This document shows, piece by piece, positions 1 through 6,560 of a DNA stretch of 55,137 bases (its first letter is position 1; every line of letters begins with the position of its first letter). The translations under genes and the position numbers were made by a program. The notes under the pieces were generated by a model, which was not told where the DNA came from, ran no database searches, and worked only from the letters and a program-made list of their open reading frames with translations. Source of the stretch: DASSBG01 sp035699085 (GTDB lineage Bacteria; Pseudomonadota; Gammaproteobacteria; Xanthomonadales; Rhodanobacteraceae); contig DASSBG010000023.1 of assembly GCA_035699085.1 (NCBI GenBank), positions 1-55,137 on the forward strand, read 5' to 3'.

Positions 1-47
1 AACACGTGTTTGGCCAAATCAATCCCGATCGTCGTAACCTTGTTCAT
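1..47 (-). CDS. IS110-family transposase, N-terminal fragment at window edge
   Basis: The minus strand from 47 down to the window edge reads MNKVTTIGIDLAKHV. This is the typical start of IS110-family transposases, whose first catalytic Asp of the DEDD RuvC-like domain lies in the IGIDLAKH motif. Only about 15 codons are inside the window, so it is unclear whether the gene is intact beyond it. IS110 elements transpose without classical terminal inverted repeats, so no element end can be fixed here. A 27-nt direct repeat and a RAYT locus lie immediately upstream of its start, making this a mobile-DNA-rich edge. Confidence 0.75.
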   Translation of the reverse strand, partial: MNKVTTIGIDLAKHV

Positions 48-113
48 GGGCTCGCTCCCGGCAATTTTCGGTGGAAGTGACATCTCACCACCGCTGGCAC
101 CAGATGCCTAATG

Positions 114-354
114 CGCCGGGGGCGAGTCCATGTGATTACGAAAGCGGCGACACGAACAGGCAACGTGCAGCCTGGCGGAGCGGTAGGTTGGCGGTGAGCG
201 CAGCGAACCCCGACACGCCATGCCTGCGTCCGCCGCTCCGACAACGACCTCCGCAACGCCATGCCCGCGCCTGTGCCGACGCGAGTTTGCGCGACGACCG
301 CGGCATCGTCGCCGCGATGTTGGGGTTCGCCGGGGGCGAGTCCATGTGATTACG
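114..354. repeat. 27-nt perfect direct repeat flanking a repeat-derived segment
   Basis: Positions 114-140 and 328-354 are identical over 27 nt (they share the core GGCGAGTCCATGTGATTACG). They bracket 187 nt that hold one forward and one truncated reverse copy of the locus-wide palindromic repeat (about 171-230 and 298-330). The second copy includes the stop codon of the RAYT gene at 350-352. This looks like a local duplication or recombination junction. No gene is visible in 48-349. Confidence 0.8.
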
Positions 355-886
355 GGCGCTCGCTCCGCTCCATCAACGCGGTGTCCGGCGGGTGCCAAGC
401 CCAATCGGCGCTCACCATGCCACGCCGGATATACCGATGGATCGACGAATACGGCCATTCGCTCGCGCGTGGCACGTGGCCGTGTTTCACCGGGTTGATG
501 TGGATGTAGGCGAAGTGGTTGGCGTAATCCATCTCGTCGCGTATCCGGTGCTCCCAGAACCGCCGCTGCCAAACCCCGCGTTCGCCGGTCCGGCGCCGCG
601 AATGCACGATGTCCTCGCCCGGCCTGATGCCACGGGAGAAGCCGGCCTTGATCAAGGCCCAGCGCGTGGAAAAATCGGCGTCGCCCGGAGGAAGCGTCCA
701 AAGGGCATGCAGGTGGTCGGGCAGCACGACCCAGGCATTGATCTCGAACGGATGGGTCCGCTTCACCCTGCGGACAGCGTCACGGAGCGCACCAACGTGG
801 TCGACAAGAAGACCGCTGGCGCGGTCAGCCAGATTGACGGTGAAAAAAAACGTCCCGCCGGCGGCGGTGGCTCTCCGGTAATGCAT
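350..886 (-). CDS. REP-associated tyrosine transposase (RAYT, Y1_Tnp/IS200-like)
   Basis: This is a 178-aa single-strand DNA transposase of the HUH/Y1 superfamily (COG1943). RAYTs are thought to recognise and mobilise REP palindromes. Visible landmarks are the N-terminal YRR...GGTFFFTVNL strand, the metal-binding HUH-like LPDHLHALW segment, and the late NHFAYIHINPVKHG...W stretch carrying the catalytic Tyr; W-P-Y-S-S follows. The start at 886 is chosen because AAGGA lies 7 nt upstream on the minus strand; an in-frame ATG at 919 is possible. It is surrounded on both sides by many copies of a palindromic repeat, as expected of a RAYT/REP unit. The stop lies inside one copy of a 27-nt direct repeat, so the extreme C-terminus may have been altered. 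Confidence 0.88.
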   Translation of the reverse strand: MHYRRATAAGGTFFFTVNLADRASGLLVDHVGALRDAVRRVKRTHPFEINAWVVLPDHLHALWTLPPGDADFSTRWALIKAGFSRGIRPGEDIVHSRRRTGERGVWQRRFWEHRIRDEMDYANHFAYIHINPVKHGHVPRASEWPYSSIHRYIRRGMVSADWAWHPPDTALMERSERP

Positions 887-1294
887 GGCGGCGTCCTTGC
901 CCTTGCGTCGGCAGAACATACCACCGACGGCCGATGTTGGGTTCGCCTTCGGCTCACCGCCAACCGACGAAAGCCGCATCCTCGGCAGCGCCGCGTCGTC
1001 CGGCGCCGCGGCGGGGTTGGCGGAGCGGTAGGTTGGCGGTGAGCGAAGCGAACCCCAACACGCCATGCCTGCACTCCCCGCACAGCACGATCGTGTCGAA
1101 AGACCAATCCGGCGACAACCGCGGCATCGTCGCCGCGATGTTGGGGTTCGCCTGCGGCTCACCGCCAACCTACAAAAGCGACGACACGAATGGCTAACGT
1201 GCAGCCTGGCGGAGCGGTACGTTGGCGGTGAGCGAAGCGAACCCCAACACGCCATGCCCGCGCTCGCCGCACAGCAGGCGCTCGCGGCGGTGCC
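887..1294. repeat. REP/BIME-like palindromic repeats between RAYT and rmlB
   Basis: This 408-nt gap has no convincing gene. It carries alternating copies of one palindromic element. Reverse units (core GTTCGCCTGCGGCTCACCGC) lie near 930-970 and 1137-1180, and forward units (core GGTTGGCGGTGAGCGAAGCG) near 1026-1060 and 1208-1250. The two cores are largely reverse complements, so neighbouring units can fold into hairpins. The same units recur at 160-330 and 2440-2880, and singly near 30310. Confidence 0.85.
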
Positions 1295-2374
1295 TCAGCG
1301 CGCCGCAGCCGGCTCGGCGGCGCCGAGGCGCTGCATGCGGTAGCTGCCGTCGAGGACACGGGTCACCCATGCCTGGTTGGCGAGGTACCAGTCGACGGTG
1401 CGGGCCATGCCGCTGTCGAAGCTCTGCGCCGGCGTCCAGCCCAGCTCGCGGCGCAGCTTGCCCGCATCGATGGCGTAGCGGCGGTCGTGCCCGGGCCGGT
1501 CGGCAACGAAGGTAATCAGCGACTCCCGCGCACGCCCATCCGCCAGCGGCCGGCGCGCGTCGAGCAGCGCACAGATCGTCTTCACCACCACGATGTTTTC
1601 CCGCTCGGCGTCGCCACCAACGTTGTAGGTCTCGCCCACGCGCCCGGCCTCCAGCACCCGCCGGATGGCGGCGCAGTGGTCGCCGACGTACAGCCAGTCG
1701 CGCACGTTGCGGCCGTCGCCGTAAACCGGCAGCGGCTCGCCCGCAAGCGCCTTGGCGATCACCAGCGGGATCAGCTTCTCCGGAAACTGGTACGGCCCGT
1801 AATTGTTCGAGCAGTTGGTGGTCAGCACCGGCAACCCGTAGGTGTGGTGGAAGGCGCGCACCAGGTGGTCCGAGGCCGCCTTGGAGGCCGAGTACGGCGA
1901 GTTGGGCGCGTAAGGCGTGGTCTCGACGAAGCGCCCGTCCTCGCCCAGCGAGCCGTAGACCTCATCGGTCGACACATGCAGGAAGCGGAAGCCCTCGCGC
2001 GCCTCGCCCTCCAGCGCGCGCCAGTAGTCGCGCGCGCACTCGAGCAGCGCAAGCGTGCCGACGACGTTGGTCTCGACGAAAGCGGCCGGACCGTCGATGG
2101 AGCGGTCAACATGCGACTCGGCGGCAAAGTTGATGATGGCGGCCGGCCGGTGCTCGGCCAGCAACCGCGCCACCAGCGCGCGGTCGCCGATGTCGCCGTG
2201 CACGAAGACGTGGCGGTCATCGCCCTTCAGCGACGCCAGCGTGTCCAGGTTGCCGGCATAAGTCAGCGCGTCCAGGTTGACCACGCGCCAGCCCTCGGCC
2301 ACCGCCGCCTGCACGAAATTGCCGCCGATGAACCCGGCACCGCCGGTGACCAGCATCGTCTGCACGCGCACCAC
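1295..2374 (-). CDS. rmlB: dTDP-glucose 4,6-dehydratase
   Basis: RmlB/RfbB converts dTDP-D-glucose to dTDP-4-keto-6-deoxy-D-glucose, the branch point to L-rhamnose, viosamine, fucosamine-type and related sugars. The 359-aa product shows the extended-SDR NAD-binding loop TGGAGFIGGNF (about residues 10-20), the NFAAESHVDRSI segment, STDEVYGSL, and the catalytic YSASKA (Tyr-x3-Lys). NNYGPYQFPEKLIPL and GDGRNVRDWLYV follow, all characteristic of RmlB. Length matches the family. It stands alone, flanked on both sides by REP-like repeats, with no rmlA, rmlC or rmlD in the window. It may feed the glycan island starting at 4283, or those genes may lie outside the window. Six residues precede the first strand, so the true start could be one Met downstream (MLVTGG). 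Confidence 0.95.
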   Translation of the reverse strand: MVRVQTMLVTGGAGFIGGNFVQAAVAEGWRVVNLDALTYAGNLDTLASLKGDDRHVFVHGDIGDRALVARLLAEHRPAAIINFAAESHVDRSIDGPAAFVETNVVGTLALLECARDYWRALEGEAREGFRFLHVSTDEVYGSLGEDGRFVETTPYAPNSPYSASKAASDHLVRAFHHTYGLPVLTTNCSNNYGPYQFPEKLIPLVIAKALAGEPLPVYGDGRNVRDWLYVGDHCAAIRRVLEAGRVGETYNVGGDAERENIVVVKTICALLDARRPLADGRARESLITFVADRPGHDRRYAIDAGKLRRELGWTPAQSFDSGMARTVDWYLANQAWVTRVLDGSYRMQRLGAAEPAAAR

Positions 2375-2947
2375 TCCCTGTATAAAGCGCGAAGTCTAGC
2401 AAGAGCGGGCATCGCGAGCGCCGCATGGGCGTGGGTCTGCCACGGCATCGTCGCCGCGATGTTGGGGTTCGCCTGCGGCTCACCGCCAACCTGCAAAAGC
2501 GGCGACGCGAATGGGGAACGTGCTGCCTGGCGGAGCGGTAGGTTGGCGGTGAGCGAAGCGAACCCCAACACGCCATGCCCACAGTCGCCGCGCAGCAACG
2601 ACCTCACCGAGCGACAAACCACCCGCGACAACCCCAACATCGCCGGCACGATGTTGGGGTTCGCCTGCGGCTCACCGCCAACCTACAAAAGCGGCGACGC
2701 GAATGGGCAACGTGCAGCCTGGCGGAGCGGTAGGTTGGCGGTGAGCGCAGCGAACCCCAACACGCCATGCCCGCGCTCGCCACGCAGCAACGACCTCACC
2801 AGCGACAAACCAGCTGCGACAACCACGGCATCGCCGGCCCGATGTTGGGCTTCGCCTGCGGCTCACCGCCAACCTGCCAAGCGCACAGCCGCACGAATGC
2901 GAAGCCGGTCACAAAGCGGCGTGCTCGACCGGAGGATGGCAGGTGTG
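2375..2947. repeat. Tandem ~190-nt REP-like repeat block upstream of the pilins
   Basis: No gene is seen here. A composite unit, reverse palindrome plus spacer (CAAAAGCGGCGACGCGAATG) plus forward palindrome, runs from about 2445 to 2630. It is repeated almost unchanged from about 2632 to 2815. A truncated third copy follows at 2820-2880 (ATGTTGGGCTTCGCCTGCGG). The block ends just before the pilin promoter. The same composite unit occurs at 1122-1290 on the other side of rmlB. Confidence 0.85.
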
Positions 2948-2963
2948 TGGCACAGATACTGCA
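2948..2963 (+). promoter_or_regulatory. Candidate sigma-54 (-24/-12) promoter of pilin 1
   Basis: TGGCAC-AGATA-CTGCA matches the RpoN consensus TGGCAC-N5-TTGCA with one mismatch and exact spacing. It sits 35 nt upstream of the pilin ATG. RpoN plus PilR control of the major pilin is established in Pseudomonas. The regulators are not in this window. Confidence 0.7.
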
Positions 2964-2998
2964 TTTTCTGCGACGTCCATTCCGTGGAGAGACCGCCC

Positions 2999-3430
2999 AT
3001 GAGCGCGCGGCAGCACGGCTTCACCCTGATCGAACTGATGATCGTCGTCGCGATCATCGCCATCTTGGCGGCGATCGCTATCCCTGCCTACCAGGACTAC
3101 GTCATCCGAGCGCAGGTGACCGAGGGCATGAGCTTGGCCAATGGCGCCAAGGCTGCCGTATGGGACTACGTGTCCAATACCGGCAACATGCCCACCAACA
3201 ACAAGGTTGCGGGGCTTGTTACGAACACCTCCATCAGTGGCAAGTATGTCTCCGCGGTCGACGTGACAGGCGGTGCCATCACCGTCAGCTTCGATACTGC
3301 CAACACCAACACCGCCATCCGGTCGAGCACCCTGGTGCTGTCGCCGATCACCTTTGCCGGCAGCATCAGCTGGACCTGCACGGCAAGTACGCTGGACCGC
3401 AAGTACCTGCCGTCGGTCTGCCGTCCCTGA
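2999..3430 (+). CDS. pilA: Type IV major pilin-like protein, copy 1
   Basis: This 143-aa type IVa pilin has a 7-residue leader ending MSARQHG|FTLIELM, with the prepilin peptidase site G|F and Glu5 present. The hydrophobic helix continues MIVVAIIAILAAIAIPAYQDY. A globular domain follows, with a C-terminal Cys pair (SWTC...YLPSVC) forming the D-region loop. GGAGAG 7 nt upstream supports the start at 2999; the open frame extends far upstream only through repeats. It should be processed by PilD (20849-21709) and assembled by PilB and PilC. It is paralogous to the next gene: the N-terminal helices are almost identical and the globular domains diverge. It is preceded by its own sigma-54 promoter match. 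Confidence 0.93.
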   Translation: MSARQHGFTLIELMIVVAIIAILAAIAIPAYQDYVIRAQVTEGMSLANGAKAAVWDYVSNTGNMPTNNKVAGLVTNTSISGKYVSAVDVTGGAITVSFDTANTNTAIRSSTLVLSPITFAGSISWTCTASTLDRKYLPSVCRP

Positions 3431-3745
3431 GCACTGCCGCGACCGGATGTGCCGCAAAGCGTCACCCTGGTGACTCAGCGCGTCATCTTCCGGTGGCGTG
3501 CACCCCACCGTGCGAATGTGCGCTGGTTGGCAGTCCGGAAAGCGCCTCGTGATTCGGTGCACAAAGCTCGATTCCCGATGCAACCCTCGCGGCAAAAACG
3601 GTTTTTCTGGCATACATCCTGCTATCTTCTCCGGTGAGTCGCCGTTGCACCTTGATCGCGGTTGGGGCAAAACCCACCCAGGGGTTCCGAACCGGACTCA
3701 AAGTTGTTTATGCGCAAACACTTGCTCCATACCCAGGAAACCATC
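3431..3745. other. Intergenic leader between the two pilins
   Basis: There is no credible gene in these 315 nt. The stretch holds a weak hairpin (GTCACC-CT-GGTGAC, near 3462-3475) without a T-run, and the sigma-54 promoter match of the second pilin at 3608-3623. The untranslated leader of pilin 2 would be about 110 nt long. Confidence 0.6.
3608..3623 (+). promoter_or_regulatory. Candidate sigma-54 (-24/-12) promoter of pilin 2
   Basis: TGGCAT-ACATC-CTGCT has the same architecture and spacing as the element before pilin 1, with the GG and GC dinucleotides of the -24 and -12 boxes intact. It lies 122 nt upstream of the ATG. The two pilins can therefore be transcribed separately. Confidence 0.65.
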
Positions 3746-4198
3746 ATGAAAAGCATCCAGAAAGGCTTCACCCTTATCGAACTGATGATCGTCGTGGCGA
3801 TCATCGCCATCCTGGCGGCCATCGCCATTCCGGCCTACCAGAACTACGTTATCCGTGCGCAGGTATCTGAAGGCATGACCTTGTCCGATGGCGCCAAAAC
3901 GGCCATCGCCGAGTACTACACCAACCATGGAAGCTTCCCAGCCAGCAACGCGTCGGCGGGTCTTTCGGACGCAGACGAGATCACAGGCAAGTACGTAACG
4001 TCGGTCGGTACCGGTAGCGACGGCAGCGGCACGGGCCAGATCGAAGCTACATTCGGCAATCAGGCCAACTCCGCTATTAGCAGCGGCACCCTGACGCTGT
4101 CTGCGGTCACCAACGGCGGCAGCATCTCCTGGACCTGCAAGGGCGACGGATCCAAGGTTGTTGACAAGTACCTGCCGTCCTCCTGCCGCAGCAACTGA
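3746..4198 (+). CDS. pilA: Type IV major pilin-like protein, copy 2
   Basis: This 150-aa type IVa pilin has leader MKSIQKG|FTLIELM, Glu5, and the same hydrophobic helix as copy 1, followed by IPAYQNYVIRAQVSEGM. The C-terminal disulphide loop is SWTC...YLPSSC, and the protein ends CRSN. AGGAA 6 nt upstream sets the start at 3746. It is followed within 30 nt by a strong intrinsic terminator, which suits a highly expressed structural gene. The penultimate Ser is notable because in P. aeruginosa 1244 pilin the terminal Ser is the O-glycan site; here the Ser is not the last residue. The next genes are candidate glycosylation enzymes. Which of the two pilins is the main subunit cannot be told from sequence. 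Confidence 0.95.
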   Translation: MKSIQKGFTLIELMIVVAIIAILAAIAIPAYQNYVIRAQVSEGMTLSDGAKTAIAEYYTNHGSFPASNASAGLSDADEITGKYVTSVGTGSDGSGTGQIEATFGNQANSAISSGTLTLSAVTNGGSISWTCKGDGSKVVDKYLPSSCRSN

Positions 4199-4224
4199 GC
4201 TTAACTGCGACAATAGCTGCACCC

Positions 4225-4254
4225 GAAGGGCCGCCTCGTGCGGCCCTTCTTTTT
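4225..4254 (+). terminator. Intrinsic terminator after pilin 2
   Basis: A perfect 10-bp stem (GAAGGGCCGC / GCGGCCCTTC) with a CTCGT loop is followed by TTTTT. It separates the pilin from the downstream membrane-protein operon, which begins 29 nt later. Confidence 0.9.
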
Positions 4255-4282
4255 GCCTGCGCTTTCTGTTTGACTGGCCGCC

Positions 4283-6550
4283 ATGACGACGCGCCGCCGC
4301 CTGCCGCCGCTGCCCATGTGGCCCCTGTTCTTGATTCTCTTGGCGGCGCTGCTAGCACTGGCCTGTTGGCTGTACTTGCCTGGCTTGGGCGGCGGATTTC
4401 AGTTCGACGATTTCGCCAACCTCCCCGCCTTGGGCGCCACCGGCCCCATCGACGATTGGGCCACCTTCTGGCGCTACATCACCTCCGGCCACGCCGACCC
4501 TACCGGGCGCCCGCTGGCGCTGCTGAGCTTCTTGATCGACGCCCGCAACTGGCCGGCCGCGCCTTGGCCGTTCCTGCGCACCAACCTGCTGCTGCACCTG
4601 CTCAACGGCGCGCTGCTGGCGCTGCTGTTGCGCCGCCTTGGACAGTCGTTGGCGGCGCAGCTGGCGCAGCCGACAACGACTGGCTCCTATAACGAGGGCG
4701 TGGGCGGCCCCAACCGAACGCTGCGCATCAATCTCGCCGCGCTGCTGGGTGCGGCCTTCTGGCTGCTGCACCCGCTGCTGGTCTCAACTACGCTGTACAT
4801 CGTGCAACGCGAAGCGATGTTGCCGGCGACCTTCACGCTGCTTGGCCTGCTGCTGTGGCTGCACGGCCGCCGCCTGCTACAGCGCGGTCGACTTGTCGGC
4901 GGCGTGGTTTGGATCGTGCTCGGCTTTGGCGGTTGCACGCTGCTGGCGGTCCTGAGCAAAGGCAACGGCATCCTGCTGCCCGCACTGGCGCTGGTGATCG
5001 ACCAAGTGTTGCTGGCACGCAGCGGGCGCACGACAACGGGCGAGGTCGCCAACCTCGACGACGCCATGCCGCCCGCCGCACGCTCGGCCTGGCGCGGGCT
5101 GATGATCGTGCTGGCGTGGCTGCCCGCCGCCTTCGTCGCCGCCTATCTTGCCCACGCGGGCTGGCACGGCATGGTGCACGGCATCGCCGCGCTGCGACCG
5201 TGGACGCTGGGCCAGCGGCTGATGACCGAGCCGCGCGTGCTGCTCGATTACCTCAGTCTGCTGTGGGTGCCGCGGCCGTTCACACCCGGCCTCTTCAATG
5301 ACCAGATACACGCTTCGGCCTCGCTCTTGGTGCCGTGGTCAACCCTGCCATGCCTGCTGGTGGTGCTCGGCCTGATCGTCGGTGCCTGGCTGCTGCGCCG
5401 CCGCTGGCCGGCGCTGGCGGTGGCGGTGTTGTTTTACTTTGTCGGGCACAGCCTGGAATCGTCGACGCTTGCGCTCGAACTGTATTTCGAGCACCGGAAT
5501 TACCTGCCGGCGCTGCTGATGTTCTGGCCATTGGCGCTGTGGCTTTGTGGGGTGAGGCAGGTACGTGGACTGCGGACTGGGGAGGAAAATCTGGGGACCG
5601 GGGGGCATAGACCGGGAACCGGGACAGAGGGAGCGGAAGGCCTGGACCGAAGCGAAATGGAACGAGTTCAGCCGGGCAAAAGCGCGCCGGTGTCGCCGGC
5701 GACGGTACGCTGGGGCAAGCTGGTTCTGGCGTTGCTGCTGGTAGCTGGGCTGGGTGCGATGGCGCATGCGCGCGCCAGCCTCTGGGGCAGCGTCCACGAC
5801 CAAGCACTACTGTGGGCCCGGCTCAATCCGCAGTCGCCGCGCGCACAGGCCAACGCAGCGCAGGTCGAAATGCAGACCGGGCGGCCGCGGCGCGCCGTGG
5901 CACGGTTGCAACCGTTGCTGGCGCAGGACCCGAGCGAGGTGCAACTGGCGCTCAACCTGTTCGGCGCGGAGTGCCAGCTCGGTGCTGTGACCGATGCAAC
6001 GCTGCAGGCCAGCATCAAGGCGCTGAACACCACGCGCAACCCGGGCGCCCTGCTGGTGCACTGGTTTGATCGCCTCATCGCGGAGGGCGACCACCCACCC
6101 TGCCCGCAAGCGGGCTACGCCACCATCCATCGGCTGTTGGAGGCAGTCCGGCGCAACCGGCGGCTGATGAAAATCGCGGGCCGCCGCCAAGACGTGGAGT
6201 ATCTGCTCGGCCGCTTGGCGCTCGCGCAACGCCAACCCGACGCCGCGCTCGCCTACTTCAACCGCGCGCTGGACCAACAAGTGCGCGTGTCGGCCGCGCT
6301 CAAGCAAGCGGCGCTGCTTGGCGCCGCCGGCTACCCGCAGCGCGGTCTGGCGCACCTGAATCACTACGCCGTCGAAGCGCAGGAGCAGCCCGCGCCGGGC
6401 ATGGGAATGCCGCGCCTGCATGCATGGGTGCTGCACCACCAGCACTACTGGACCAACGAACTGGCACGCCTGCGCGAGACCCTGAGCGAGGACGCTGCGA
6501 CGCATACTGCCCAGCCCCCCGTCGGCCAATCGCCCGGCGTAGCCCGGTAG
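4283..6550 (+). CDS. GT-C-like (TMTC-type) membrane protein with TPR region, copy 1
   Basis: This 755-aa polytopic protein has about ten hydrophobic segments in the N-terminal 500 residues and a soluble, TPR-like alpha-helical tail (about 520-740). Features shared with eukaryotic TMTC O-mannosyltransferases and bacterial relatives are an acidic pair in the first loop (FQFDDF, about 41), RPLALLSFLID, HPLLVSTTLYIVQREAML, SKGNGILLP and LYFEHRNYLP (about 403). Such GT-C folds use lipid-linked sugar donors on the periplasmic face. Its position directly after pilA suggests a pilin-directed glycosyltransferase or oligosaccharyltransferase; that is inference. It is unlike the TfpO/PilO Wzy_C architecture. 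Residues about 430-470 are a Gly/Glu-rich stretch encoded by an intergenic-type G-rich repeat. The next gene, 10 nt downstream, is a paralogue. Confidence 0.7.
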   Translation: MTTRRRLPPLPMWPLFLILLAALLALACWLYLPGLGGGFQFDDFANLPALGATGPIDDWATFWRYITSGHADPTGRPLALLSFLIDARNWPAAPWPFLRTNLLLHLLNGALLALLLRRLGQSLAAQLAQPTTTGSYNEGVGGPNRTLRINLAALLGAAFWLLHPLLVSTTLYIVQREAMLPATFTLLGLLLWLHGRRLLQRGRLVGGVVWIVLGFGGCTLLAVLSKGNGILLPALALVIDQVLLARSGRTTTGEVANLDDAMPPAARSAWRGLMIVLAWLPAAFVAAYLAHAGWHGMVHGIAALRPWTLGQRLMTEPRVLLDYLSLLWVPRPFTPGLFNDQIHASASLLVPWSTLPCLLVVLGLIVGAWLLRRRWPALAVAVLFYFVGHSLESSTLALELYFEHRNYLPALLMFWPLALWLCGVRQVRGLRTGEENLGTGGHRPGTGTEGAEGLDRSEMERVQPGKSAPVSPATVRWGKLVLALLLVAGLGAMAHARASLWGSVHDQALLWARLNPQSPRAQANAAQVEMQTGRPRRAVARLQPLLAQDPSEVQLALNLFGAECQLGAVTDATLQASIKALNTTRNPGALLVHWFDRLIAEGDHPPCPQAGYATIHRLLEAVRRNRRLMKIAGRRQDVEYLLGRLALAQRQPDAALAYFNRALDQQVRVSAALKQAALLGAAGYPQRGLAHLNHYAVEAQEQPAPGMGMPRLHAWVLHHQHYWTNELARLRETLSEDAATHTAQPPVGQSPGVAR
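5570..5640 (+). repeat. G-rich repeat lying in frame inside a coding region
   Basis: The stretch is built of short runs such as GGGGACCGGGG and ACCGGGAACCGGGACAG. It resembles the intergenic tandem repeats at 32175-32219 and (opposite strand) 49480-49519. Here it is translated as a low-complexity loop (GTGGHRPGTGTEG) just after the EHRNYLP segment of the membrane protein, without breaking the frame. Confidence 0.6.
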
Positions 6551-6560
6551 ACTGTCGCGC

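Noticed and set aside
160..2880. CRISPR-like array
   Set aside because: Repeats are irregularly spaced, alternate in orientation, and the spacers are themselves repeated; there are no cas genes. REP/BIME fits better.
1487..2998. Long plus-strand extension upstream of pilin 1
   Set aside because: It passes through the antisense of rmlB and the REP array; the pilin leader with its Shine-Dalgarno at 2999 is the real start.
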